DNA of 64,000 bases, taken from Schistocerca nitens (lineage: Eukaryota; Arthropoda; Insecta; Orthoptera; Acrididae). Within the stretch, counting starts at the first letter, position 1. Each line of letters begins with the position of its first letter. Shown one piece after another: positions 37,459 to 48,409 of the stretch. The stretch lies in contig NC_064617.1 in assembly GCF_023898315.1 (NCBI RefSeq), positions 710,541,202 through 710,605,201 on the forward strand, read 5' to 3'. A program made the position numbers and the translations under genes. Below the pieces are notes generated by a model, which saw only the letters and a list, made by a program, of their open reading frames with translations, was not told the origin of the DNA and did not search any database.

Positions 37459-37789
37459 TATACAGTGTGCAATGAGTGTGGCAGAGACAAAGATGAATGG
37501 AAAGCTTAGTCGACAACACAGTAATCTAGTACATCTAACAGGAAAAAGATCAGATTCTCATTTTCAACTTCAAGTTGAGCACACATGGCTCACAGGTCTT
37601 ACAAATTTGTAAATACTGTGTGATACATGATAGATTGTTCCACTCCAATAGAAATATCAGTTTTCATACACGTACTAAATTTAAAGTAGAAGGCTTCAGC
37701 TGTGGCAAGTATACTGACATTGCTATGTATAGAGAGTGTACTTGTCATTTAAAAACTGTGCAGTGTAGTATACAAGACATGCAACTCAC

Positions 37790-38015
37790 ATCCACAGAGG
37801 CAGAAAAACAAGAAGGAAGTCATCAGAACAGCCCACCAAACTCCTGCACGAAGCTCATTCTCACAAAGCTGAACTTGCACAGCAAATGCTACACTGAGGC
37901 AAATGAATACAAAGATTGCTCCTGACACAGCACTGCCTGGGGAACAGCCACCGACCAATGGCCTCATCCAATTGAAACTGGATTTAAGGTGCCCTGCTGA
38001 CACCAGCTCCAACAT
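37790..38015 (-). CDS. CAT amino acid transporter, fourth exon in window
   Basis: The acceptor TGTTTCAG|ATGTTG at 38015 and the donor GGAT|GTGAGT at 37790 bound a 226-bp exon starting in phase 0 and ending one base into a codon. It encodes 'MLELVSAGHLKSSFNWMRPL', then two hydrophobic helices, 'AVSGAIFVFICLSVAFAVQV' and 'GVWWAVLMTSFLFFCLCG'. These match the two helices that follow the long cytoplasmic loop of CAT proteins. The initial ATG is internal and not a start. The spacing and phases fit the flanking exons exactly. Confidence 0.93.
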
Positions 38016-38344
38016 CTGAAACAGAGAGATTGATATTCTACCAACATAGGACAAAAGTAATTGAGTACATACTGTATATTTTAGAAAGAATCAGAACTTG
38101 ATACCTTCATAAAACTACTGCACATTGTTCAATTCTGGCAGCTTCCACTACATAAAAGGAGAAGAAAGTGCAGCACTGACAAAGTAGAAGTGCCAAGTAG
38201 TGAACATACACTAAAAAGTTAAGTTTTATCCTTCAAACATATGTACATATGTATTTTGTAACAGGATAGTGTCAATGTTGAGCATACAAATACACCTAAG
38301 ATGGCTACTGTGAGTGAGTGAGTGTGATATATATAGACAGTGAC

Positions 38345-38349
<5 letters not shown>

Positions 38350-38385
<36 letters not shown>

Positions 38386-38421
38386 TGGGGGTGGGGGTGG
38401 GGGAGAGAAGTGGGGGGGGGG
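38350..38421 (+). repeat. (GA)n microsatellite followed by G5-T-G5 quadruplex-type tract
   Basis: AG units at 38350-38380 run into four G5 blocks separated by single T (38381-38403), then another run of ten or more G near 38412-38422. Four G runs with one-base loops are a canonical quadruplex motif on the plus strand, which is the non-coding (template) strand for the transporter. Confidence 0.9.
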
Positions 38422-38537
38422 GAGGAATTACATCATTTTCCTGCATTGTACTCTGATTTCTCTCATTTGATATGAGAGCTGCTACTGAACAGTTTTGATT
38501 CTTTGTTGCCACTGACAACATATGTTGAGAATTTTTC

Positions 38538-38577
38538 AATAAATTCTGATTTATTAAAAAAAAAAAAAAAAAAAAAA
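38538..38577 (+). repeat. AATAAA plus poly(A) tract, possible retroposon 3' end
   Basis: AATAAA at 38538-38543 is followed 12 bases later by 22 A residues (38556-38577), the arrangement left when a polyadenylated RNA is reverse transcribed into the genome. The body of the parent sequence was not identified. Confidence 0.5.
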
Positions 38578-40639
38578 GAAAGTAAGTTGACCAGTCACAT
38601 TAAACAAAGGGTCACTACTTTCTATAATTCACATGTAAAAAAGAATACTCCAAAACAAGATTTTTATCGTTGCTTAACATATTATTTGTTGTAAGACCAT
38701 TAAAGACATGACATTATTACAAGTTACATATATTATATTAAAAATTATTCATTTCTGGTAAAATAACAAGACATAACCCACACATGGTCAAAATTTATCC
38801 AGCTATTATTTTCATGTAAACATATCCTGTACTATGGAGAACAATTTATCAAAATAATTCTAAAGATTTACAAAATTTACTGTCATTTACATTTCTCTGA
38901 AAGAAGTAAATAGCACACACTGCATTTCTCCACACAATGGCAGCATATTCTAAGTTGTTATGGAGCAGTAACATGAAAAGGATGCTGCCAATGTGTTTCA
39001 GTTACGTTGATGTTGGTTTTATCAGTAGGAAGAGCTTCTTGAAGTAACCCAGTACCTCCCCTTGCAGTTCTTAGATGTGATGATGTTATGTTAGCTGAGT
39101 GTCCAATGTGTGAGATAGTGTGCAATTCTGCTCCACCACAATGGACTTCCGTGAATGTGGCTGGGCATTGCAACCCCTAATTAAAAATTATGAAGAGAAA
39201 GCCAGTGTGCCACACACTGTCAGAAGTGTCAGAGGAGACAGGAAGACAGTCTGTAAAAGCTCCTAGTTATTTGTTATGTCCATTGTCTCTTCATCCAGCT
39301 AAATATTTCATGTTGTGGAGTGCCTGTACTGAAACACAAACTGCTTGAAGGGGACAATGTGTTCTGCTTGCACATGCAGCAATAGTTTCTGCGGGTATAA
39401 TTTGTCAGATGGTCAATAGCCCACTGGCAACTGCAGATTTTTGTCTTTCTATACCTCCAGATAGTGACTAGTGCAGAGGATGTTACTGAAGGCAGCTACA
39501 GTGTAGTGGGGCACAATTGAAGGCAGTTGCTTTAGGTTTTGATTGGTATCAAGGTAGCAAAGCTGTTATTCTATCTCCTCTGGATTCTTCAGATTGATCA
39601 CAAAGTGGCGTCCTATACAACCAGAATATGTGTCATCATGAAGACACCTGCTATAGTGCTGGAATTTGACTTGCTCATAAACTTACTTCCAACTTGAAGT
39701 GGAAGTATCTTCTGATGGCAGTGAAGAAGAGCTTCCATCAACTGTCAGGCCATGATGTCCTCTAGTCAGGGCATGGAGATTTTGGTAGCCTACTCCTGTG
39801 ATTGCCAACAATGGCTTTAATTTCTCATTTCAGATAATATAGTAACTACTTAATTGCTGGGTTTTAAGTTGGCTGCCAGTTGCAGTAAATTTCATGTGTT
39901 CTGCTGTTGATGCCATCAACAGATATAACCACCATTTATAGCCCCATGGACCCTAGTAGACCAAAACGAATTGAAAAATAAATAAATAAGAAGACACAAC
40001 AAACTGTGACAGAGATTGCTATAGCCAGTTTCTTCTCAGATATTTTTGCCCTTTTCCTATCAATTTGCATGTTCCATCATTGATAATTTGGATCTATATA
40101 ATATTAGTAAACTCATTTTCCCTACAATTTCCAATTTTATAAACACAATAAGATACACCATTACTGAAACAATGAATCATTTAATGACAATATCTCAGCT
40201 ATTGTCCTTGTACACCATCTGAGAGATTTAGGTTCATTACATAATAGAATGTTTTGAATATGAGGGAACTATGTAATGTTTTAATAGCATTTTCTGCACT
40301 GTTGTCAAAGTTTCCTGGGGTATAATTTTATGACTTGTCAGTTTACTTTTCTGTATAGTAGCCGCATTTCACTCTGTTGGTGCTCACTGGATTCTACAAC
40401 TCATTGTATCATTAAAAAATGCCTGAATTGAGAAAAGTAAATGAGCACTGTGGCAAGTGTAAGGGCATTGCTCTAAAATGACATGCAGTTCTGTCAGATC
40501 TAAATAATTCTTATACTTATAATAAATTAGTGTATGAAAATCTCCTATGTTCATTTGGACTGTTCCATCTAACATCCGCAACACTATATTTGTGTGCATT
40601 ATACTAGTAGCACAATACATGCATTTGTTCATCTAAATA
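38578..40639. other. Intronic stretch, no gene recognised
   Basis: 39180-39960 has moderately balanced composition and looks like old repeat sequence, but without an identifiable domain or boundary. A short AAAT run lies at about 39976-39990. Confidence 0.4.
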
Positions 40640-42347
40640 AACTTGGAAAAAATGTTATAGTAACAAAAATTTTAAATGTAGTAAATAAAATCTCAGATGT
40701 GCAGTGTGATAATACAGGAGTCATACCTCTCAAGGACAAGAAGTGTGTGTTACCTGGAGACTCAAATGGGAAATCTGCTGTCAGTGAAGCTACAACCCTC
40801 CAAGACAAATGTGAGATTTTATTAATGCAAGTGTACACCCCAAATGGGCCAAACACCAGCAATAAGTGAAACACCAGCAACACCACCATTAGAAGCTGTA
40901 GCAGCAACAGCAGCAGCAGCAACAACAACAGTAGCAGTAGCAGAACCAAACAACAACTGGAGCAACAGTACAGCACAGCTTAAGGAGGAGCCAAAGGCAA
41001 AATACAAATTTGAAAAATCAGCCTGCCAACTCACAGATAAGTCACAGTAACATCTTATTTCTAAACTCACAGGTAAAACAGAAAAGTATGAACTTGGTTC
41101 TTTTTCATCAAAATGTGCAGTCACTAACTAGTAAAGTAAGTGAAATACAAATCCTCTTAGAAAACTAATTAAAAATACCTCCTTATTGTGTCTCACAGGA
41201 CACTGGCTTGATGAGGACAAGTTACATATTGTGTTCCTACCTAACTTTGTGCTAGGTGGTTATATCTGTAGAAAAATTCTTAAACATGGTGGCAGTTGTG
41301 TATTCGTAAGAAATAATATAAACTTTGTAAATATAAAAATTTACTGTTGATGTAATGAAGGAAAAAGATGTAGAGCTGTCAGGAGTTGAGATAGTGGACA
41401 CTAAACTAGCCATTATTTGTTTATACAGAGCTCCAACTGGTGACATAAATACTTTCCTAAAAAGTTTGGAATATTTACTTAACAGGCTAACACAAAGAAA
41501 CATAAGAGTTATTCTATGTGGCGATTTTAATATTGACTTTGCAAAGGCCACCAAAGAAAAGAATGAATCACTGAATATCTTGCAAACATTTAACATGAAA
41601 TCTACTATATAAACAGTAACTCATGTCACAAAGACTTCATCTACCACCATTGATCAGATGTTTGTAAATGTAGAAATGAACCATAAAATAGAAACACTAA
41701 ACACGGGCTTTGGGACCACACAGCTCAAAAACTCTCTTTGAGAACAGAAAATGAGCTGCAGCTACCTCCAGTAGAAAACACAGTAATGAAAATATAAATC
41801 ACTTTCTCCATTACCTGAGGAAAGGAAACTAGTAAGAGATTTGTAACTGCTAACACAGATGGAAAATATAGTAACTTTATCAGTAATTTTTCCTACTAAT
41901 TTGAATTGTGCTTTCCTCCAACACAGAGGAAAATATACACAAGGAAAACAAAAAAGAATGGATCACTTCTGGGATTCTAGTATCCTCAAACAAAAACAGA
42001 TTACAACACAGATTGTCCAAAATATTGTGTAACCAGAATTTGACACTTATTACAAAACCTGTAAAAAGATCTCCAAAAAATGTTGCTAAACAATCAAAGA
42101 TAATGGCAAATGACGTATACATAAAAAAAATCCACGAATAGGATGAAAGCCATATGGAATATAGTAAGGAAGGAAACTGCAGCAGAACAGACAGATTTCC
42201 ATAATATTAACTGTGTAATGGAGAAGTCGGCTGTGATAACTAAACCTACAAAAATTGCAAATAAATATAATTCCTACTTTACAGGGATAGATGAACATCC
42301 TATAAATCAAAATTTACAGTGTACTCTCAAAAATCATTCCAGATATA
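40640..42347 (+). mobile_element. LINE-E (Jockey-type), 5' part: ORF1-like and endonuclease
   Basis: 40594-40869 contains 'CVLPGDSNGKSAVSE', resembling the GDSHG block in ORF1 proteins of some Jockey-type LINEs; a CAG/CAA-rich stretch follows. From 41080 the frame reads 'FHQNVQSLTSKVSEIQ' and, at 41355-41612, 'AIICLYRAPTGDINTF' and 'VILCGDFNIDFA', clear endonuclease motifs. 42143-42345 is the linker with 'IANKYNSYFTGID'. The element is interrupted at about 42348 and resumes at 44362. Confidence 0.78.
40895..40955 (+). repeat. CAG/CAA trinucleotide tract
   Basis: Imperfect AGC/AAC/AGT triplets within LINE-E, encoding Ser/Asn/Gln or Ala/Thr runs depending on frame. Confidence 0.85.
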
Positions 42348-42348
42348 C

Positions 42349-42935
42349 TTTGTTGTTGTTGTTGTGGTCTTCAGTCCTGAGACTGGTTTGATGCAGCTCT
42401 CCATGCTACTCTATCCTGTGCAAGCTTCTTCATCTCCCAGTACCTACTGCAACCTACATACTTCTGAATCTGCTTAGTGTATTGATCTCTTGGTCTCCCT
42501 CTACGATTTTTACCCTCCACGCTGCCCTCCAATGCTAAATTTGTGATCCCTTGATGCCTCAAAACATGTCCTACCAACCGATCCCTTCTTCTAGTCAAGT
42601 TGTGCCACAAACTTCTCTTCTCACCAACCCTATTCAATACCTCCTCATTAGTTACGTGACCTACCCACCTTATCTTCAGCATTCTTCTGTAGCACCACAT
42701 TTCGAAAGCTTCTATTCTCTTCTTGTCCAAACTGGTTATCGTCCATGTTTCACTTCCATACATGGCTACACTCCATACAAATACTTTCAGAAACGACTTC
42801 CTGACACTTAAATCTATACTCGATATTAACAAATTTCTCTTCTTCAGAAACGATTTCCTTGCCATTGCCAGTCTACATTTTATATCCTCTCTACTTCGAC
42901 CATCATCAGTTATTTTACTCCCTAAATAGCAAAAC
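42349..42935 (-). mobile_element. RTE LINE, 5'-truncated 3' end
   Basis: Starts on the plus strand with a TTGTTGTTGTTG stretch (complement of the CAACAACA tail) and then, on the minus strand, matches the last ~590 bp of the RTE element. The 164-codon frame 42865-42371 is uninterrupted ('SETWTITSLDKKRIEAFEMW', 'LVGHVLRHQGITNLALEGS'). Unlike the 13.9-kb copy it lacks the late nonsense codon (it reads 'NEEVLNRVGEKRS'). It is inserted in LINE-E in opposite orientation, and its 5' end coincides with the Tc1 insertion. Confidence 0.9.
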
Positions 42936-42937
42936 TA

Positions 42938-44359
42938 CACTCCTGGAAATGGAAAAAAGAACACATTGACACCGGTGTGTCAGACCCACCATACTTGCTC
43001 CGGACACTGCGAGAGGGCTGTACAAGCAATGATCACACGCACGGCACAGCGGACACAGCAGGAACCGCGGTGTTGGCCGTTGAATGGCGCTAGCTGCGCA
43101 GCATTTGTGCACCGCCGCCGTCAGTGTCAGCCAGTTTGCTGTGGCATACAGAGCTCCATCGCAGTCTTTAACACTGGTAGCATGCCGCGACAGCGTGGAT
43201 GTGAACCGTATGTGCAGTTGACGGACTTTGAGCGAGGGCATATAGTGGGCATGCGGGAGGCCGGGTGGACGTACCGCCAAATTGCTCAACATGTGGGGCG
43301 TGAGGTCTCCACAGTACATCGATGTTGTCGCCAGTGGTCGGCGGAAGGTGCACGTGCCCGTCGACCTGGGACCGGACCGCAGCGACGCACGGATGCACGC
43401 CAAGACCGTAGGATCCTACGCAGTGCCGTAGGGGACCGCACCGCCACTTCCCAGCAAATTAGGGACACTGTTGCTCCTGGGGTATCGGCGAGGACCATTC
43501 GCAACCGTCTCCATGAAGCTGGGCTACGGTCCCGCACACCGTTAGGCCGTCTTCCGCTCACGCCCCAACATCGTGCAGCCCGCCTCCAGTGGTGTCGCGA
43601 CAGGCGTGAATGGAGGGACGAATGGAGACGTGTCGTCTTCAGCGATGAGAGTCGCTTCTGCCTTGGTGCCAATGATGGTCATATGCGTGTTTGGCGCCAT
43701 GCAGGTGAGCGCCACAATCAGGACTGCATACGACCGAGGCACACAGGGCCAACACCCGGCATCATGGTGTGGGGAGCGATCTCCTACACTGGCCGTACAC
43801 CACTGGTGATCGTCGAGGGGACACTGAATAGTGCACGGTACATCCAAACCGTCATCGAACCCATCGTTCTACCATTCCTAGACCGGCAAGGGAACTTGCT
43901 GTTCCAACAGGACAATGCACGTCCGCATGTATCCCGTGCCACCCAACGTGCTCTAGAAGGTGTAAGTCAACTACCCTGGCCAGCAAGATCTCCGGATCTG
44001 TCCCCCATTGAGCATGTTTGGGACTGGATGAAGCGTCGTCTCACGCGGTCTGCACGTCCAGCACGAACGCTGGTCCAACTGAGGCGCCAGCTGGAAATGG
44101 CATGGCAAGCCGTTCCACAGGACTACATCCAGCATCTCTACGATCGTCTCCATGGGAGAATAGCAGCCTGCATTGCTGCGAAAGGTGGATATACACTGTA
44201 CTAGTGCCGACATTGTGCTTGCTCTGTTGCCTGTGTCTATGTGCCTGTGGTTCTGTCAGTGTGATCATGTGATGTATCTGACCCCAGGAATGTGTCAATA
44301 AAGTTTCCCCTTCCTGGGACAATGAATTCACGGTGTTCTTATTTCAATTTCCAGGAGTG
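42938..44359 (+). mobile_element. Tc1-family transposon, copy 2, apparently intact
   Basis: 1,422 bp between TA dinucleotides (42936-42937, 44360-44361). Inverted termini CACTCCTGGAAAT.. agree over about 27 bp. The transposase frame is uninterrupted. A polyadenylation signal (CAATAAAG) lies near the right end at about 44297. It is inserted precisely at the edge of the RTE fragment within LINE-E, so it is the youngest of the three layers here. Confidence 0.95.
43182..44204 (+). CDS. Tc1-family transposase, intact 340-residue frame
   Basis: Cut-and-paste DNA transposase acting in the nucleus on its own TA-flanked inverted repeats. I chose the MPRQRG methionine at 43182, although the frame is open back to 42966, because 340 residues is the usual Tc1 length and the upstream part looks like 5' UTR. 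Domains: two N-terminal helix-turn-helix units (residues about 15-60 and 75-120, 'GWTYRQIAQHVG' and 'ARTIRNRLHEAG'), a GRPR-type linker replaced by 'RARRPGTGP', then the DDE core with 'VVFSDESRF', 'QQDNARPH' and 'SPIEHVWD'. By hand count 32 residues separate the second Asp and the Glu, against 34 in classical Tc1. No stops or frameshifts; residue 7 is Cys where the other copies have Arg. Confidence 0.92.
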   Translation: MPRQRGCEPYVQLTDFERGHIVGMREAGWTYRQIAQHVGREVSTVHRCCRQWSAEGARARRPGTGPQRRTDARQDRRILRSAVGDRTATSQQIRDTVAPGVSARTIRNRLHEAGLRSRTPLGRLPLTPQHRAARLQWCRDRREWRDEWRRVVFSDESRFCLGANDGHMRVWRHAGERHNQDCIRPRHTGPTPGIMVWGAISYTGRTPLVIVEGTLNSARYIQTVIEPIVLPFLDRQGNLLFQQDNARPHVSRATQRALEGVSQLPWPARSPDLSPIEHVWDWMKRRLTRSARPARTLVQLRRQLEMAWQAVPQDYIQHLYDRLHGRIAACIAAKGGYTLY

Positions 44360-44361
44360 TA

Positions 44362-46040
44362 TTTTCTGTACCCAACCAATGAAAAGGAAATATTTGCTAT
44401 AATCAAAGAGCTGAAGACCAAATTCTCTGTTGGTATTGACAATTTCCCCGACTACGTCTTGAAGAAATGTGCTCCCCTCATAGTCAGGCCACTTGTCAAC
44501 ATCTGTAACTGTTCTCTATCAGAAGGGGTGACCCAGAAAAATTTAAGACAGCAAAAGTAAAACCTCTGTTCAAGTAAGGGATAAAAACAGAAGTATCAAA
44601 CTACAGGCCTATTTCACTACTATCGGAGTTTTCCAAAATAATTGAAAAACTCTATTGTAAAAGACTAATCAGTTTCAAAGAAAAAGTAATTACTTCTCAA
44701 ATATGCAACATGGATTCCAAAAATCTGAATATACTGAGACTGTTATTTTTGCATTCCTAAATGAAGCCTTAAATGCAATAGACAGCAAAGAGCATATCTC
44801 AGCCATATTTCTAGACCTCTCTAACCCCATCAATCACAACATCTTGCTTAAGAAACCTGAATCTGTAGGTATTAGGGGCCCAGCCTGTGAGTGGATCAAA
44901 TAATATCTCCAAAACAGAGAGCAAGTAGTTGAGCTTGCTATCTGAGAAAGGAACAAGATAAAGTCCTACTGCTCAGAAAAGCAGAGCATTAAGCACGGTG
45001 TACCAAATGACTTGGAACCGACCAGTCCACATCACAATTACATAAGATTCACAGATGACACAAATGTGATAATAAAAGAAGAGACCAGAGAAAAATTACT
45101 GCATGAGATTAAAAAGTGTACCTCCCATATTACAGGCTGGCTTTTTATAAACAATTTAATAATAAATGTAGAAAAAACAGTTACAGTGCACTTACACACA
45201 GTGCAAAATAAATGCCCACTAACATGAGACATAGAGTTGTTTACCAGAGCTCTTGAAAATGTAAGCTCTACAAACTTTCTTGGAATATGGATCCCAGAAG
45301 ATCTAAGATGTATCCAACATGCAAAATACATTACAAATAAATTGAATACCATTTGTTATACTATCAAAATTCTTTCTGGTTGCACATCAAAACAGACACT
45401 GAAAAATGTATAATTCACTCAGGCAGACTCTCTGCTGTGATAGGGCATAATCTTTTGGGGAAATGTACCACCAGCAAAAGTTGTTTTATATGTCAACAGA
45501 GAATTGTAAGAACCAAAGAAAATGCTTCCACAAGAAGCTCATGCAAGCCCTTATTTAAGAAACTTTACATCCTTCCACTACCACCCCTATATATCTTACA
45601 AGTAATAGTATTTCTTAGGGAAATCTTAGAAACTAGCAACAGGCTTGTATTGACTAACCAGAGTATCCATCTGTATAACACAAGGAGAAAATAGGATACA
45701 CATGCTCAACATGCATACACAATACTAAAACAGAATGGAGCATTGCAAACAGGAAACAGACTGTATAGTAAGCTACCTAATAACATTAAAACAATAAAAA
45801 GACACTTCAAAATTTAAAACTGCTGTCCATAAGTATTTATTTCTGAAGTGTTGTCATAGTATAGATGAATATCCTGAAACATAAAAATTTGTTCTGTCCA
45901 TGTTCTGTACCTTGTGTGTAAACCTGAACACCTTAATACAGAAGTGTGTCACCTTTACTGTTTTACTTTAGTAATGGATTTTTAAATGTATATGGTTCTT
46001 TTGAATTTCCATGTTATTTACTTATATGTTTCTTTCCCTT
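44362..46040 (+). mobile_element. LINE-E, 3' part: reverse transcriptase and tail
   Basis: Continues LINE-E after the nested insertions: 'FYPTNEKEIFAIIKELKTK' type start (44370), 'FSVGIDNFPDYVLKKCA', 'NYRPISLLS' (about 44600), 'HGFQKSEYTE' and 'SAIFLDLSNPINHNILL' (44703-44903, where the usual KAFD has become NPIN), 'RFTDDTNVII' (45048, catalytic FADD changed to FTDD) and the post-RT 'LFKKLYILPLPPLYI' and 'YNTRRK' (45550-45690). The 3' end is probably near 46040, where AATAAA occurs at 46041. Frames are broken; inactive. Confidence 0.8.
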
Positions 46041-46711
46041 AATAAAGTGAACTTATTTAGAAATAGTGTGCAATTCTGAATTTTCACAACATATCCACCT
46101 ATACCCTTTCTGTTTCTTGGCACACATGTATTATATGAACATTTGTATCATTATAAAACCACTGTCAAAATCATTTTATCCATGTGTCTCCATTTTTTAC
46201 TTGTCCTGTATCATCATGTGCTTCTCTGCACACATTGTATGACCTACAGGATAAACAAAATTACAATTACATTTCTATTAGAAGTTAACTATAGCAATGT
46301 GGTAATCATAAAACTGTTACAAGTTGACAACAATGTAGTAAAGATAGAACTTTTTCTTTATCATATGCTGTATAGCAAAATCTAAATCATGATATGGACC
46401 AAACTTTGTGGTAGTTTAAATTTTAATTCTAGATTTACACTCAAACACAGATTATTATTTTTAGGGATGGTGCTCTTCAGTCGAGCCACTTGAGTTTGCC
46501 TCACAAGCCATCTCAAATATTCTGTCTATAACTATCTCTTGAAATTGGCTAAACTGAATGAACAGTATGCAAAAAAGGCAGTGATGTGGTTTTGAGTCAT
46601 GGTCTGGGAAAGTTCTTATCTGCAACTTATATCTAAATTAAATTTACTATGCTAATAAGTACAAGACAGCTTCCATAAATTATCAATGTATCCTGTGAAT
46701 GTAGGTTTTAC
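46041..46711. other. Intronic stretch, nothing recognised
   Basis: AT-rich, one 80-codon frame without features. Contains the 5' splice donor of the downstream intron at 46711-46706. Confidence 0.5.
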
Positions 46712-46957
46712 CTCAGCTTGTGGCCAGCTCAGATCAAAACTGGATTGTGAGCTGTCATCTGATGTTATTTCCAGCCCCAAGACAGCAGTTTCCTCAGGAG
46801 TGGGTGGTCGATAGCGAAGAACAATTACTGATGCACTCACAATGGTGTAGGCCAGCAGTGTACCAATGGACATGAATTCAACAAGTTTCTTTAAGTCGAA
46901 TACTGCAGCAATGAGTCCAGTGCATATACCTGATATGGCTAAATTAATTATGGGAAC
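46712..46957 (-). CDS. CAT amino acid transporter, third exon in window
   Basis: The acceptor TGTTTCAG|GTTCCC at 46957 and the donor GCTGAG|GTAAAA at 46712 define 246 bp (82 codons, phase 0 to phase 0). It encodes 'VPIINLAISGICTGLIAAVF', 'DLKKLVEFMSIGTLLAYTIV' and 'SASVIVLRYRPPTPEE', followed by an acidic-serine loop ('SDDSSQSSFDLSWPQAE'). The 'RTQ|VP' junction with the upstream exon and the 'SIGTLLAYT' helix are hallmarks of CAT transporters. The frame remains open past the donor, but the phase match to 38015 favours this site. A Tc1 insertion lies 43 bp upstream of the acceptor. Confidence 0.96.
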
Positions 46958-47000
46958 CTGAAACAGAGAGACTTGTTTTTTTTTTGTGTGTGTGTAACTA

Positions 47001-48409
47001 CACTCCTGGAAATTGAAATAAGAACACCGTGAATTCATTGTCCCAGGAAGGGGAAACTTTATTGACACATTCCTGGGGTCAGATACATCACATGATCACA
47101 CTGACAGAACCACAGGCACATAGACACAGGCAACAGAGCATGCACAATGTCGGCACTAGTACAGTGTATATCCACCTTTCGCAGCAATGCAGGCTGCTAT
47201 TCTCCCATGGAGACGATCATAGAGATGCTGGATGTAGTCCTGTGGAACGGCTTGCCATGCCATTTCCACCTGGCGCCTCAGTTGGACCAGCGTTCGTGCT
47301 GGACGTGCAGACCGCGTGAGACGACGCTTCATCCAGTCCCAAACATGCTCAATGGGGGACAGATCCGGAGATCTTGCTGGCCAGGGTAGTTGACTTACAC
47401 CTTCTAGAGCACGTTGGGTGGCACGGGATACATGCGGACGTGCATTGTCCTGTTGGAACAGCAAGTTCCCTTGCCGGTCTAGGAATGGTAGAACGATGGG
47501 TTTGATGACGGTTTGGATGTACCGTGCACTATTCAATGTCCCCTCGACGATCACCAGTGGTGTACGGCCAGTGTAGGGGATCGCTCCCCACACCATGATG
47601 CCGGGTGTTGGCCCTGTGTGCCTCGGTCGTATGCAGTCCTGATTGTGGCGCTCACCTGCACGGCGCCAAACACGCATACGACCATCATTGGCACCAAGGC
47701 AGAAGCGACTCTCATCGCTGAAGACGACACGTCTCCATTCGTCCCTCCATTCACGCCTGTCGCGACACCACTGGAGGCGGGCTGCACGATGTTGGGGCGT
47801 GAGCGGAAGACGGCCTAACGGTGTGCGGGACCGTAGCCCAGCTTCATGGAGACGGTTGCGAATGGTCCTCGCCGATACCCCAGGAGCAACAGTGTCCCTA
47901 ATTTGCTGGGAAGTGGCGGTGCGGTCCCCTACGGCACTGCGTAGGATCCTACGGTCTTGGCGTGCATCCGTGCGTCGCTGCGGTCCGGTCCCAGGTCGAC
48001 GGGCACGTGCACCTTCCGCCGACCACTGGCAACAACATCGATGTACTGCCCCACGTGTTGAGCAATTCGGCGGTACGTCCACCCGGCCTCCCGCATGCCC
48101 ACTATACGCCCTCGCTCAAAGTCCGTCAACTGCACATACGGTTCACGTCCACGCTGTCGCGGCATGCTACCAGTGTTAAAGACTGCGATGGAGCTCCGTA
48201 TGCCACGGCAAACTGGCTGACACTGACGGCGGCGGTGCACAAATGCTGTGCAGCTAGCGCCATTCAACGGCCAACACCACGGTTCCTGGTGTGTCCGCTG
48301 TGCCGTGCGTGTGATCATTGCTTGTACAGCCCTCTCGCAGTGTCCGGAGCAAGTATGGTGGGTCTGACACACCGGTGTCAATGTGTTCTTTTTTCCATTT
48401 CCAGGAGTG
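47001..48409 (-). mobile_element. Tc1-family transposon, copy 3
   Basis: 1,409 bp between TA dinucleotides (46999-47000, 48410-48411), in the same orientation as the transporter gene. It is nearly identical to copies 1 and 2 except for a 13-bp deletion in the transposase. Its 3' end carries AATAAA on the minus strand (47063-47058). Confidence 0.95.
47156..48178 (-). pseudogene. Tc1 transposase, copy 3, frameshifted by 13-bp deletion
   Basis: The frame starts at MPRQRG, complement of about 48165, and runs to 'YRRIAQHVG'. There, near 48050, 13 bases present in copies 1 and 2 are missing, shifting the frame. The remaining catalytic part is open as 308 codons (48082-47156), with 'VVFSDESRF', 'QQDNARPH' and 'SPIEHVWD' intact. 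Without the first DNA-binding helix-turn-helix in frame, no functional protein is expected. Confidence 0.88.

Noticed and set aside
37790-38015. ATG at 38015 as a start codon of an alternative transporter isoform
   Set aside because: It directly follows a strong splice acceptor and is in phase with the preceding exon, so it reads as an internal Met; an alternative promoter cannot be seen.
40629-40976. Leucine-rich 'membrane protein' frame on the minus strand
   Set aside because: It is the complement of the CAG/CAA triplet tract in LINE-E.
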